Shown here: positions 8,501 through 16,673 of the stretch, in pieces
Layout of the letters: each line of letters starts with the position of its first letter
Position numbering within the stretch: position 1 is the first letter of the stretch
Source of the DNA: Baffinella frigidus
Lineage: Eukaryota > Cryptophyceae > Cryptomonadales > Baffinellaceae
NCBI GenBank assembly: GCA_026770585.1
Contig: MU647530.1
Span: 2,699-37,517 of the forward strand
Length of the DNA stretch: 34,819 nt
Direction: 5' to 3'
Notes under the pieces: model-generated
Database searches by the model: none
Told to the model about the DNA's origin: nothing
Seen by the model: only the letters and a program-made list of their open reading frames with translations
Made by a program: the position numbers and the translations under genes

Positions 8501-10741
8501 AACTGGCTCATCCCGATCCAGGTCGTTCCGCAGAAGGCACAGCTCTACCGCGTGTACGGCAAGGAAGGCAGCAAGGCGATTTGCGTGGACAAGCCCAACT
8601 CCACGGGGGTAGACGAGGTGGCGTGCCGCAGCTTCGACGGGTGCATGAGCTTGTCCAACGACGAGGTCACGCGGAGCGACGGACGTGCGCTGGACCTCCG
8701 TATGTGCAAGGCCTCCCTCTCGGCGCGGTGCCGGGCTGGATGGACGACGCGATGCGCGAGGGTGTCGACGGCCAGCTACTGGTGCTCCACAACGTCGTCT
8801 CGAACATGCTCTGTGTGCCATACCTCAAGCTCACGTTCCTCTGCAAGGCGCTGATGCCGTACGACACTCTCACCGAGGCGGAGCGCCTATTTGTCGACAA
8901 TCATCCGGACGCATTCACGCTTGCGACCTGGATCAAGTCTCTCGTCGACCGCGACCAATTCGTTTACGAACAGGAGGCCACGCAGCGGGCCTCCATCGCG
9001 GGCCAAGATGCCCATTACGATCTAGGAGTGAAGCGGGTCCATCCCTACATTACGACGCCATCGGCGGCGTCTGAGGAGCAGAAATATCTTCGCGCCTCGA
9101 CCAGGAACAGGGGGTTCGCTGACGAGATCGCGCGCAAGATTGTGAAGCACCCCGAGATGGCGTCCTACAGCAGGAACACTGGCTTCACCACCGACGAGAA
9201 GGTCATCAAGTGCATGGTCGACCGCTGCACCCACATGACCCTCGGTCTTGAGAACGCCTTCGGGTCATACGAGCTCTGCAACCCTGCCACATTCTTCGCC
9301 CTTACACGGCGCATTCTCGGTGACCACGCCGTGGTCTCACCCATCTCCGAGGTGGTCCAACAGAACCTCTCCGCCATGATCGACCCCAATTACGCGATGA
9401 TGCAGACCGTAACGAAGGGTGAAACCTCCGATGTGATCTTTGGTGTGAACATGACCCTCGCGCTGCTGCTCACGTCGATGGTCGAGGGCAACACCATACC
9501 CAACTCACAGATCGACGAGCGTTTGACGAGATCGATCATGTGGCTCATGATGCGCGACGTCCCGAAGCAGTTCCTCGGTCAGAACGGGAATGCGTATCTA
9601 CGCAAAAACTTTCGCGGAAACTGTCCGGCGGTTGACATACACAAGCTCGACCACTACAACGAACCGCGCCCTGCCTACTTCGTGCGGCCCGCGCACGACC
9701 ACGAGAAGGAGTTCAATCGCATGTCGCACTTCCCTTGCAACGTCTACCTGGACTACGCCCCCGAGGACTGCGCCCACATGGCCGAGCTCGCGGCCCTCCG
9801 GAAACAATACTCCATTGTCGCCAAGAGTGTCCTCGACGTCTCCTTGAGCCACGCCGTCCCTCGTTACATGTTGTCGTACAATGTCATGTACCCCGTCGTG
9901 TTTACGAACGAGGGACAGGCCAAGGAAGTCAAGCGTATCGGGCGGCACATCCCCGAGCGCGTTCGCGGATATCTCCACGTCCAGACCCCAACCAGGACCA
10001 GAAGCGACACCGCGGTGCCCGCCAACACCACGCCATGGAGCTTGCGATACGCGGGGGGGGAGAACGACCACACCTCGGCCCACTACCACAACCGGCAGGG
10101 CGACGATATCTCTGAGATAGACAACATCCTCGCGCTGCACGACACCGTGATACTCCCTATGATCACACGGCACAACGCCGTTGTATTCGACGAGGGTACG
10201 GGTACCTTTGGGGTTGTTCTGCCGCGCGATGAGCAAGTCGGACATTACCAAGATGTAAAATACTTCCTTTTCGACGAATGGGGGTATAACGTGTTGATGG
10301 AGAACTCCGATGACACTATCGTGGTCAACGCGCTCAGCATGGAGAGCCGCATCGTGGCTCTGGCGAGCAAGCTGTGGATCCGCCTGGATGTCTACCTGGC
10401 TTGCACCAACAACAACCCGCAGCACGCAGACGCGCCGCGCGAGAACATTCAGCAGTCGGATCCAATCAAGACTTACATCCCCGCGGTGGTGTCGTATCCC
10501 AACTCCTACCCAAAAAAACACGCATCACATGAGGAGTATGTTCGTCGAAATCGCCTACGGTGTGGCAGCCGGGTCGGATCAGGTCCGATACGAGATCATG
10601 GAGATCAACCTGGATGATCTGCGCAGCCGTGGTAGCTACACATACGACCCTTCGACCCCACCCCTCCTCCGCAACGACCCGAGGCTTTCGCTCGGCAACA
10701 ATGTGTCTATCGTCTCGTTCACGTCGTCGGGCTACCTCTAG
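5549..10741 (+). CDS. Candidate major capsid protein, spliced gene with two frame switches
   Basis: Four exons fit: 5549-5913, 6052-6470, 6593-7044 and 7256-10741. Phases agree at all three GT-AG junctions. The product would be about 1570 aa, close to the size of herpesvirus-type major capsid proteins and larger than any other gene here. Exon 1 begins with an acidic Glu-rich tract. The rest is globular, with no membrane segment and no Walker motif. Within exon 4 the coding frame switches between about 8700 and 8735, and again at the A7 run at 10512-10518. The two shifts compensate. Both look like single-base assembly errors, though programmed frameshifting or decay is possible. Assignment rests on size, the presence of a terminase in the window and exclusion of enzyme motifs, so it is inference. 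It could be another very large virion protein. CACGTG repeats lie upstream. Confidence 0.55.
5914..6051 (+). other. Intron 1 of the capsid-candidate gene
   Basis: The 138-base segment begins GTAACCCCC and ends CTGAACCAG. Removing it joins CA to G to give a Gln codon and avoids the TAA formed at the donor. Much of it is pyrimidine-rich, and it contains three tandem copies of a 19-nt unit (CCGCGGCCTAATCGCTCCA). Confidence 0.7.
6471..6592 (+). other. Intron 2 of the capsid-candidate gene
   Basis: The 122-base segment begins GTACCGACC and ends CTCCCCCTCAG with a strong polypyrimidine stretch. Splicing moves the reading from frame 2 to frame 1 and joins the two coding blocks with matching phase. 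Confidence 0.75.
7045..7255 (+). other. Intron 3 of the capsid-candidate gene
   Basis: The 211-base segment begins GTCTGTCC and ends CCCCTCTCGCAG. It holds three copies of a 20-nt unit (TTGTTGAGAGATGTTTTTTC, about 7060-7115). Splicing at codon phase 0 returns the reading to frame 2. A closer acceptor (CCTTGCAG at 7191) cannot be excluded. Confidence 0.65.
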
Positions 10742-10744
10742 GAC

Positions 10745-10838
10745 TAGCGGGGGTGGTGGTGTGGGGCGTGGTGTGTGGTGTGGTGTGGGGCGTGGTGTGG
10801 GGCGTGGTGTGGGGCGTGATGTGGGGTGTGGTGTGAGT
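10745..10838. repeat. GTGGGGCGTGGT-type repeat after the capsid-candidate gene
   Basis: G/T-rich tandem units of about 10-12 bases (GGTGTGGGGCGT) run for about 90 bases directly after the stop codon. A TTCATTAA motif follows at 10847-10854. Confidence 0.85.
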
Positions 10839-10911
10839 TTGAATCGTTCATTAAGATATTATTTGCTCGTCTGCTTGCGGGGTGTCTGGTTCTACCCCCA
10901 CCCCTCTCCCC

Positions 10912-11142
10912 TTAGAAATCTACTTTGATTCCCATCCGTTTGTATTCGCATCTCATCTTGTGCACTCTTTTATCTTCGGCTGTGGGTGGCCGTGGTAGAT
11001 GGCTGGTAGGGTGTTGCGCCTTGACTTCTAGTGCCTTGCGTTGGCTCTCCATGCTTGCTTGTTGCACGCGTTCTCTTTCCATGCGTTCGCGATCCATCTC
11101 CGCGTGTTGCACGCGTTCTCTGTCCACTCGTTCGGATTCCAT
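10912..11142 (-). CDS. Small charged coiled-coil protein with 11-residue repeats
   Basis: The 76-aa reading frame starts at ATG 11142, directly preceded in frame by TAA, so the start is well defined. The N-terminal half repeats an 11-residue unit (MDRERMERERV / MESQRKALEV-like) of Arg, Glu, Met and Gln, typical of a single helix or coiled coil. The C-terminal part is basic. Two CACGTG motifs lie just upstream (11155 and 11173). The repeat is also visible in DNA and gives open frames on the other strand, so this could be a repeat artefact. I recognise no family. Confidence 0.35.
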   Translation of the reverse strand: MESERVDRERVQHAEMDRERMERERVQQASMESQRKALEVKAQHPTSHLPRPPTAEDKRVHKMRCEYKRMGIKVDF

Positions 11143-11302
11143 CTCCGCTTGTTACACGTGTTCTCTTTCCACACGTGCCTGGCGTTGGCACTTGGGTATG
11201 CAGACAGGGGTTTATGTATACTTTCATTGTTTTTTTAACGCCTTATGACACAACACCCGCCACGGATTGCAGTTGAGTATTTATTGAATAAAACCGTTGT
11301 GG

Positions 11303-11980
11303 TCACTCCGCCCCCCTGAAGCGCTTAATCTCTAGTTTCGGGACCCGGACCCGCACGGGGCGCGTTGGTGTCGTAGCATCGTCTGTCGTAGAAAGAAGGC
11401 CTCCGATCTTGTGCCCAACGGGAATCTCTCCACTGAGAAACTTGCAGGCGTTCTCGTAGTACCCCACCCACTGCAACACGAACATGCCTTTCGTCGCATC
11501 GCTACGGTGGAAGACTCTCGGGACGAATGCACGAAGTCTGTCGTACCGCTCGGTACTTTTGATGGAAAGGTCGGGGCTGGCCTCTTGTTCCATCGCAGCC
11601 TCTCTGGTCACCGGGGGGAGATTTTCCCCGTCGTATAGAAGAACCCGGAAGCTTTCGTCGTGGTCGACGGTGCAATTACCCATGACAATTGTGTCTACCG
11701 GGAGCGGTGGGATCCCTAGTGTCTGCGACATCGTATACGTCGTTCCGGTTCGGCAGTTTACAACGACGTTTTCTCCGACATCAGTGCCCACCATCATGAC
11801 GGGTACAAAGTTGGAGGGGATCCAGGTTGTCATGCGCTTGTCTTGTGCCGAGCTCACACCGCACTTGTAGCGCTGTGCGATGTTGTCTATGTGTGAGGCA
11901 GGCCAACGCTCGCATCCACATAGAACGGTACGCACGTATACGATAAGTTGCTGCTCGTCGGTCATGTTGATGTCTGTCAT
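11303..11980 (-). CDS. Unrecognised 225-aa protein, faint nucleotidyltransferase/snurportin-like pattern
   Basis: ATG at 11980 starts a 225-aa soluble protein with normal composition. The order of motifs is: a segment VPVMMVGTDVGENVVVNCR, then VDTIVMGNCTVDHDESFRVLLYDGE, then RYDRLRAFV, a Trp-rich segment, and VGHKIGGLLSTT. This order (a 'VDG'-like strand, a short 'fllyD' strand, an Arg helix and a 'GLL' strand) recalls the core of covalent nucleotidyltransferases and the related cap-binding domain of snurportin. The lysine nucleophile motif KxDG is not visible, so catalysis is not claimed. AATAAA on the minus strand at 11284-11279 lies 19 bases after the stop. The promoter side shares a CACGTG cluster with the divergent gene at 12243. 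Confidence 0.65.
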   Translation of the reverse strand: MTDINMTDEQQLIVYVRTVLCGCERWPASHIDNIAQRYKCGVSSAQDKRMTTWIPSNFVPVMMVGTDVGENVVVNCRTGTTYTMSQTLGIPPLPVDTIVMGNCTVDHDESFRVLLYDGENLPPVTREAAMEQEASPDLSIKSTERYDRLRAFVPRVFHRSDATKGMFVLQWVGYYENACKFLSGEIPVGHKIGGLLSTTDDATTPTRPVRVRVPKLEIKRFRGAE

Positions 11981-12029
11981 GGTGTCGTGTGCAAGGGTGC
12001 CTGGTGTGCAGATGCGGTGTGTGCCCTGG

Positions 12030-12211
12030 CACGTGACCCTGTGCCAAGCTCGAATGACTTACCCGTTACACTTCCAATGAAAAAAAATGGCGGAAAAATG
12101 ACGGAACATATGGCACGTGACCTGCATGGCACGTGACTGTAGATGCTGATAATTCCTTTGTAAATCTCCAACACGGCAGTGCAACCGAGAAACGAACCGA
12201 GCGACCACGTG
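12030..12211. promoter_or_regulatory. CACGTG cluster in divergent promoter
   Basis: Four CACGTG cores lie at 12030, 12114, 12130 and 12206, three of them as TGGCACGTGA. They sit between the minus-strand gene starting at 11980 and the plus-strand gene starting at 12243. No TATA box is apparent on either side. Confidence 0.65.
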
Positions 12212-12242
12212 ACCCACGAAACCTCCCACGAACCCTCTTGTT

Positions 12243-12551
12243 ATGGCGGGGCATGTCTGTCGTGTGTGCGAACAGACGCTTGAGCGGCGCCTCGAGTGTC
12301 CTGACTTCAGCACGGTTGTCGCAGACACCACGTCTCTTGAGAACGAGTGTGTGGAAGTGGAGGTTGACTTGCGAGATAGCTTCAATGCATTCTGCTTCAC
12401 GTGCAGGCGCATTACGATGTCCGTGCCCACAGGTGCAACGGTGAACGAGCAGATTTGCTATCTGCGGTTCCAGGTAGGTCTGTTCAACGAGATCAAGGGA
12501 TATGGGCTCTTGGTCGACGACAACCCCCACGACTCTGATGCTGGGTTGTAG
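12243..12551 (+). CDS. Small Cys-rich protein, possible zinc-binding
   Basis: The 102-aa protein (ATG 12243) has a pair CRVCEQ near the N-terminus and a second CFTCRR at about residues 51-54. These two CxxC knuckles about 45 residues apart are compatible with one zinc site. The segment between is acidic and the rest is globular. Such small zinc-ribbon proteins are frequent in large DNA viruses as transcription or regulatory factors, but no family can be named. The stop lies directly before a long 15-nt minisatellite. The promoter has the CACGTG cluster shared with the divergent neighbour. Confidence 0.6.
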   Translation: MAGHVCRVCEQTLERRLECPDFSTVVADTTSLENECVEVEVDLRDSFNAFCFTCRRITMSVPTGATVNEQICYLRFQVGLFNEIKGYGLLVDDNPHDSDAGL

Positions 12552-12559
12552 TCAAGAAC

Positions 12560-12783
12560 GCATCATGAGGGACGCATCATGAGGGACGCATCATGAGGGA
12601 CGCATCATGAGGGACGCATCATGAGGGACGCATCATGAGGGACGCATCATGANNNNNNNNNNNNNNNNNNNNNNNNNNNNNNNNNNNCGCATCATGAGGG
12701 ACGCATCATGAGGGACGCATCATGAGGGACGCATCATGAGGGACGCATCATGAGGGACGCATCATGAGGGACGCATCATGAGA
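12560..12783. repeat. 15-nt minisatellite containing an assembly gap
   Basis: About 12 visible copies of a 15-nt unit (GACGCATCATGAGGG) are interrupted by 35 N at 12653-12687. The true copy number is therefore unknown. The last codons and the stop of the minus-strand membrane protein are formed by the end of this array. Confidence 0.95.
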
Positions 12784-14213
12784 GGGGGGGGCGGGGTCTG
12801 TGGCAATGTGTGCTTCTCTTTATCCGCAGCCAGATCAGTGGCCGCGGTCGCGGCAAGATCAGCGGCCGCGGTCGCGGCAAGATCGGCGGCCGCCTCTGTG
12901 GCACTCGTCGTCATGACGCAGTTGAAGGCAACCGCGTCACATACAACGTACTGTGCGGCGGCGTATAGAATGGTGTCGGCTCTGTTTGTGTGATGTGGAA
13001 GTACACCGAATGTAAAAACCAGTGTTGTGTATATCGCGTCAAGGACCAACACGGTGTTATCAAAGAAGTTCCACTTCTCTGGGTTATGGTGGGCGTCGTG
13101 TAGCTTCTGCATGCATCTGAATAAGAAGACGAAGAAAAACGCGGACACGTAAGCGTTGTCTGGTGTGCCGTAGAGCACGCACGTTGCAAAATGGATACTA
13201 CCGAGCATAGAATTGATACCACCGCGCTGTGTTTCAGAATACGCGACGGTTGTTGCGGCTGTTGCGGCTGTTGCGGCTGTTGTGGCTGTTGCGGCTGTTG
13301 CGGCTGTTGCGGTTGTTGTATGGGTGTCAGATATCCAGTACAATGTCGAGACGGTGATGTAGACCGCCGATATGGCCACGAACGCCCTGTCTTGCACGGT
13401 GACGAAGGGATGCATTCGACCGTCTACGCGGGTGAGCATGAGAAGTGACAACCCCGTGAGCAGCACCCATGCGACGATGTTGTGCGAGAGATTGCTACGC
13501 GACCTCTGGCTCACGGTCTCGGCCGTCAGAACGACCACGGTCAGAACAAGTATACTTATACCCATGTAGAGCCACCCTGAGTCGTTGAGCTGCTTTGTGA
13601 ATATGCGGTTATGGACCGGGTCGTAAATGATGTCCATGTTCAAGTCGAGTACATCACACAGACTGACGTCATCGCGTATGGGACGCATGGTTGTAGAGTT
13701 GGGGTCCGAGTTGGGGTAATGTGACCTATACCCGGTGGACGACATCACCGTTCTGGTTGGCAAGTCTGCACTGAGCATGCGCCCTTGACCATTCAGACAC
13801 CTGCCTACGGAGGTCTCGCTGACAAAAACCGTATTCGTTGGAAAGAAACGCCGCCCATCGCTCAGGATACAGAGGGCGTCGCGGCGCGGTTGGCATTGCG
13901 CACTGTGCGGGTAGTGCAGCGACGACTGTGATGAGAACGATTGCTCCCAACCTACGATGAGACTGTCACTTGCAGCGATACACCGGACCCCACGCCGTGT
14001 GATGCGGATGAGTTTGCAGCTGCTCAGTATCTGAACTGCCACCCCGGAGTCCCACTGCATGATGTGGTTCGGGTTGTCTACGCTGCGTAGGAATGGAAAC
14101 GCTGAGTCGGAGTCGACGATGGGGATATAGCTTGCACCCACAAACGCGAATAGCATAGGTAGTATTAGTAGTAGTGGTAGTAGCTGTTGTGTTGTTGCAA
14201 GCGTCACCGGCAT
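12762..14213 (-). CDS. Signal-peptide multi-pass membrane protein, candidate envelope protein
   Basis: The protein is 483 aa from ATG 14213 (the frame extends four codons upstream only by a non-ATG start). Residues 1-25 form a strong signal peptide (LLPLLLILPMLFAFVGA). About 190 residues of probable lumenal or virion-surface domain follow, with several Cys. Then come roughly six hydrophobic segments with an Ala-Thr repeat loop encoded by GTTGCGGCT units (about 13240-13315), and a C-terminal Ala/Asp-rich tail (DLAATAA units). The tail ends inside a 15-nt minisatellite, so its length may vary between strains. Architecture suggests a virion envelope or host-surface protein; no family is recognised. 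It is divergent from the 14346 gene and shares the TATATATATA element. Confidence 0.75.
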   Translation of the reverse strand: MPVTLATTQQLLPLLLILPMLFAFVGASYIPIVDSDSAFPFLRSVDNPNHIMQWDSGVAVQILSSCKLIRITRRGVRCIAASDSLIVGWEQSFSSQSSLHYPHSAQCQPRRDALCILSDGRRFFPTNTVFVSETSVGRCLNGQGRMLSADLPTRTVMSSTGYRSHYPNSDPNSTTMRPIRDDVSLCDVLDLNMDIIYDPVHNRIFTKQLNDSGWLYMGISILVLTVVVLTAETVSQRSRSNLSHNIVAWVLLTGLSLLMLTRVDGRMHPFVTVQDRAFVAISAVYITVSTLYWISDTHTTTATAATAATATTAATAATAATTVAYSETQRGGINSMLGSIHFATCVLYGTPDNAYVSAFFFVFLFRCMQKLHDAHHNPEKWNFFDNTVLVLDAIYTTLVFTFGVLPHHTNRADTILYAAAQYVVCDAVAFNCVMTTSATEAAADLAATAAADLAATAATDLAADKEKHTLPQTPPPPLMMRPS

Positions 14214-14290
14214 TTTTGCGTGCAAATATGTCTACTCCTTTTCCCAATCAGTCCCTTGGGTGTTAAGTGTCACGTCGCGGGGTTTACACG

Positions 14291-14300
14291 TATATATATA
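14291..14300. promoter_or_regulatory. Bidirectional TATATATATA element
   Basis: The palindromic TATA run lies 45 nt before the ATG at 14346 and 77 nt before the minus-strand ATG at 14213. It could serve both divergent genes. Confidence 0.6.
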
Positions 14301-14345
14301 CAAACCAACACGACACACGCAAGGCATCGGGTGGTCAGTACTGAA

Positions 14346-14852
14346 ATGGTAGAAAATGGCAATTTTGGAATGAGGGGACGTGTTATGCAAACAGTGCACG
14401 CGCTCTTGCGGCAGTCGGGTCAAGCAGTCCCGGCCAAGCACTTCTCTACAGGAGACAATTCACTGCAGGTGTACGACGTCGAGCACTGGCCAGAGACCTT
14501 CAACTCACTGCTCTTGCATGACTTTCCATCTATTGTGATCTCTATCGACTCATCTGTCGCGAGCCTGTCTGGCTTTGTTGTGACGCTGTGCTGGACCCCC
14601 CCTGTCGACATCTCTCGGTGCGTCTGTGATATTGTGCACGTCTTTGTGTTTTGTTTGGTGTTATCTATGGTGGTACGGGCCTGTGCCATGGGCTTGCTCC
14701 AGGTCTCGGTCGATGACAGCATGGCACAGATACGTGAGCTGTATCTTCACGGCAGTGGTCGCAACGGTACAACACGTGACTTTGGCGCCTACGCGCCCTC
14801 GTCGCTTCTCACAGACCAGCTACGGTCCTTTATCACACAAAGCGAACTGTAA
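14346..14852 (+). CDS. Single-pass membrane protein, unrecognised
   Basis: The 168-aa reading from ATG 14346 (TATA element 45 nt upstream) has a soluble N-terminal part. It carries one long hydrophobic stretch at about residues 90-120 (CDIVHVFVFCLVLSMVV) and a C-terminal domain of about 45 residues. The hydrophobic block is split by CRCVCD-like Cys residues. A longer frame upstream begins before the TATA element and is rejected. A GT...AG pair could remove part of the middle as an intron, because the segment 14620-14705 is T-rich and ends near CTCCAG. If so, the membrane segment would be intronic and the protein soluble. A 24-nt minisatellite follows the stop. Confidence 0.55.
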   Translation: MVENGNFGMRGRVMQTVHALLRQSGQAVPAKHFSTGDNSLQVYDVEHWPETFNSLLLHDFPSIVISIDSSVASLSGFVVTLCWTPPVDISRCVCDIVHVFVFCLVLSMVVRACAMGLLQVSVDDSMAQIRELYLHGSGRNGTTRDFGAYAPSSLLTDQLRSFITQSEL

Positions 14853-14861
14853 CCAGACGTG

Positions 14862-14981
14862 CACACGCGCAGTGTTGGATTGTGGCACACGCGCAGTGTT
14901 GGATTGTGGCACACGCGCAGTGTTGGATTGTGGCACACGCGCAGTGTTGGATTGTGGCACACGCGCAGTGTTGGATTGTGG
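14862..14981. repeat. 24-nt minisatellite, about five copies
   Basis: Tandem units contain CACACGCGCAGTGTTGGATT. The unit length of 24 is divisible by 3, so several frames stay open through the array. None of them looks like a gene. Confidence 0.95.
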
Positions 14982-15076
14982 TTGGGTGTTGTGGTTGGGC
15001 GGAGTGGTTGGGCGACATTTGGTGCATGGCGTTTTACCAATTTATGATACAGTTCGTAGCGCACGTTTCTTTGCAG

Positions 15077-15084
15077 TATATAAG
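15077..15084 (+). promoter_or_regulatory. TATA box TATATAAG for the 15187 gene
   Basis: TATATAAGACA lies 102 nt before the ATG at 15187. The same eleven bases occur before the gene at 22127. Confidence 0.7.
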
Positions 15085-15186
15085 ACAGAGGGGCATCCCG
15101 TGAAGTGTTAGACTATACCTACGTGGTTGTGACTACGAATCTGGTATCCCTGGGACCTTTATTGACACCCACAGACCTTCTCAACA

Positions 15187-16077
15187 ATGGCACACAGCAG
15201 CATTGGCAACATGACCAACACGCTTATCGAGACGGGTGCTCGCCACATGCAGCAGTGTCGTACAAACTTTGACGTTCTGAAGGCGTTCGCGGTGGGCGAG
15301 GAGAACTTGATTCACCAAAGCGACAAGTGGTGTATGGCAAAGGATGAGCTTGTGGTGTCTTGCAACAACAACATCTCCCCGAACGCCCCGAAAACTGCGA
15401 CGAAGTATGCATACCCAAGTGTCATCACGTGCATGGGCACGCTCGATGAAAACGAGAAAAGTCTCATGGGGGCTCACTATCACTTTCTGGGTCGTTATGC
15501 CGACAAGGCAATGTGCGAAATTGCGTTTACGGATAAGACCACATCGGATTGCGAACCGGTTAAGATCAGCCCAAAGGCGGACCAGTTCCGGCATTTTATG
15601 CCGGTCGGTTATTCTGTCGGTAGGGCGGAAGCGCATGGACACAAGGGTGACACGGTCGCCTCTGTGCAGATCGGTGGTCTGCGCACCGTTCTCAATGGGG
15701 GCTTCGAAGTGCAGACAGGTGACCTTATTCAGATGTACATCCCGGACGTCGAGACGATCTTCTTCAAGCCGGATGGGGGTCGCAGACACATCGATGACTA
15801 CAACAAAGATGCTATACTTGCACATGGTGCAAATCAGCCAAGGCTCACGAAACTTGATCAGCAGCGACGCGATTTCTATGGTCGTGGTAATGGTATGGTC
15901 AAGGGACAGGCGGAACGGTCTAAGACGGGTTTGTTTTCGATCAAGCCCTACATGGAAAGTCTGAACGAAGGTGGGCATCAGTACTACGGCGATAAGAGCC
16001 GTGTATTTGCGCGCGCACTTTCAAGCGCCCGGCCGTACGAGCCGGTGGACATCATGATCGCGAGGCAGTCTCTGTAG
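15187..16077 (+). CDS. Probable virion structural protein (triplex-like candidate)
   Basis: The protein is 296 aa with ATG 15187 after TATATAAG. It is soluble, of balanced composition, and has a beta-rich centre (GDTVASVQIGGLRTVLNGGFEVQTGDLIQMYIPD) and a basic Gly-rich segment (RRDFYGRGNGMVKGQ) near the C-terminus. No enzyme motif is seen. Its TATA promoter matches that of the 22127 gene, and both proteins have a similar strand pattern with a 'GD/GE-x-I' turn, so they may be partners or distant relatives. In herpes-like capsids two different triplex proteins of about this size link capsomers, which makes triplex a reasonable but unproven guess. The gene is well isolated: repeats lie on both sides. 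Confidence 0.6.
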   Translation: MAHSSIGNMTNTLIETGARHMQQCRTNFDVLKAFAVGEENLIHQSDKWCMAKDELVVSCNNNISPNAPKTATKYAYPSVITCMGTLDENEKSLMGAHYHFLGRYADKAMCEIAFTDKTTSDCEPVKISPKADQFRHFMPVGYSVGRAEAHGHKGDTVASVQIGGLRTVLNGGFEVQTGDLIQMYIPDVETIFFKPDGGRRHIDDYNKDAILAHGANQPRLTKLDQQRRDFYGRGNGMVKGQAERSKTGLFSIKPYMESLNEGGHQYYGDKSRVFARALSSARPYEPVDIMIARQSL

Positions 16078-16149
16078 GAGGAATGCATCACATTGATGCT
16101 AGACAGTAAGCACACCAGGTGGTGTGTGCGGTGTGTGTGTGTGTGTAGA

Positions 16150-16221
16150 GTCAGAGTCTAGGTTGTTGGGTGGTGGAATCGGGTTGGGTGGTGGATTCGG
16201 GTTGGGTGGTGGAATCGGGTT
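16150..16221. repeat. 19-nt repeat, three to four copies
   Basis: Units of the type GGTTGGGTGGTGGAATCGG repeat between the 15187 gene and the convergent small membrane-protein gene. TTCATTAA follows at 16236-16243. Confidence 0.85.
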
Positions 16222-16272
16222 GTTGAGAATGTGCATTCATTAAAATACACTGCCATGACAGACACTCTACAA

Positions 16273-16569
16273 TTAGGTCCGCCTTTGCCAGGTGTGAGGC
16301 GGATTGGTTGTGCATGTGGTGAACCCGCATCCTCTACAGGTCTTTCTGACATTGTTCAGGTCCGTCTGAAAGCCCTCATGTTCGGTCTCTTGCCGGGTGC
16401 GTGCATCGTTCTGGGCGCCAAACCTATAGACAACATCGAGCCAGACGCATACAATCAGTGCTGACATAACCTGCAAAGTGAGGAGCCATTTTACGACTAC
16501 GGTCACCAGGCCAATAATGGCTGCAAGTGTGGTGAGGCGGCGTACAGAGGAGGCAGACGGTAGGCACAT
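16273..16569 (-). CDS. Small membrane protein, truncated paralogue of its upstream neighbour
   Basis: The 98-aa protein (ATG 16569) is headed by a TATTTAAG box ending 32 nt before the ATG. The N-terminal 45 residues form one or two membrane segments (LTTLAAIIGLVTVVVKWLL and MSALIVCVWLDVVY). VCVWLDVV is nearly the same as VCVWLDIV at the C-terminus of the neighbouring 16674-17447 protein. The promoter and first codons also resemble that gene's, so the two arose by duplication. The C-terminal tail is soluble, with a CRGCGFTTC cluster that might bind metal. A plus-strand frame (16255-16464) overlaps it and is less well supported. Confidence 0.6.
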   Translation of the reverse strand: MCLPSASSVRRLTTLAAIIGLVTVVVKWLLTLQVMSALIVCVWLDVVYRFGAQNDARTRQETEHEGFQTDLNNVRKTCRGCGFTTCTTNPPHTWQRRT

Positions 16570-16600
16570 CTAGAAAGATTGTAGCCGAACATCTAATGGT

Positions 16601-16608
16601 CTTAAATA
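16601..16608 (-). promoter_or_regulatory. TATTTAAG box for the 16273-16569 gene
   Basis: TATTTAAG on the minus strand lies 31 nt before the ATG at 16569. The sequence downstream of it resembles the leader of the gene starting at 17447. Confidence 0.65.
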
Positions 16609-16673
16609 TCACACATACAATTTTGGTATGGGAATTTTGTTGTTGTGTGTGATTGCGCTAGTGTTTATTTACA

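Noticed and set aside
8128-8700. Upstream part of the 829-aa open frame
   Set aside because: Before about 8700 the frame is a shadow of exon 4 (Arg, Gln, His and Gly-rich). Only the later part continues the capsid candidate.
8700-8775. Fourth intron with donor GTATGT at 8700
   Set aside because: None of the nearby AG acceptors gives an intron of usable size with the length modulo 3 needed to connect frame 2 to frame 1.
9598-10521. 307-aa minus-strand open frame
   Set aside because: Antisense shadow of GC-rich coding DNA: Val, Arg, His and Gly-rich with no recognisable domain or promoter.
12560-12783. CRISPR array
   Set aside because: Repeats are directly adjacent with no spacers, so this is a minisatellite.
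16255-16464. Plus-strand frame of 69 aa starting MTDTLQLGPPLPGV
   Set aside because: It overlaps the minus-strand 98-aa gene, which has a TATTTAAG box at the correct distance and a paralogue next door. The plus frame has neither.
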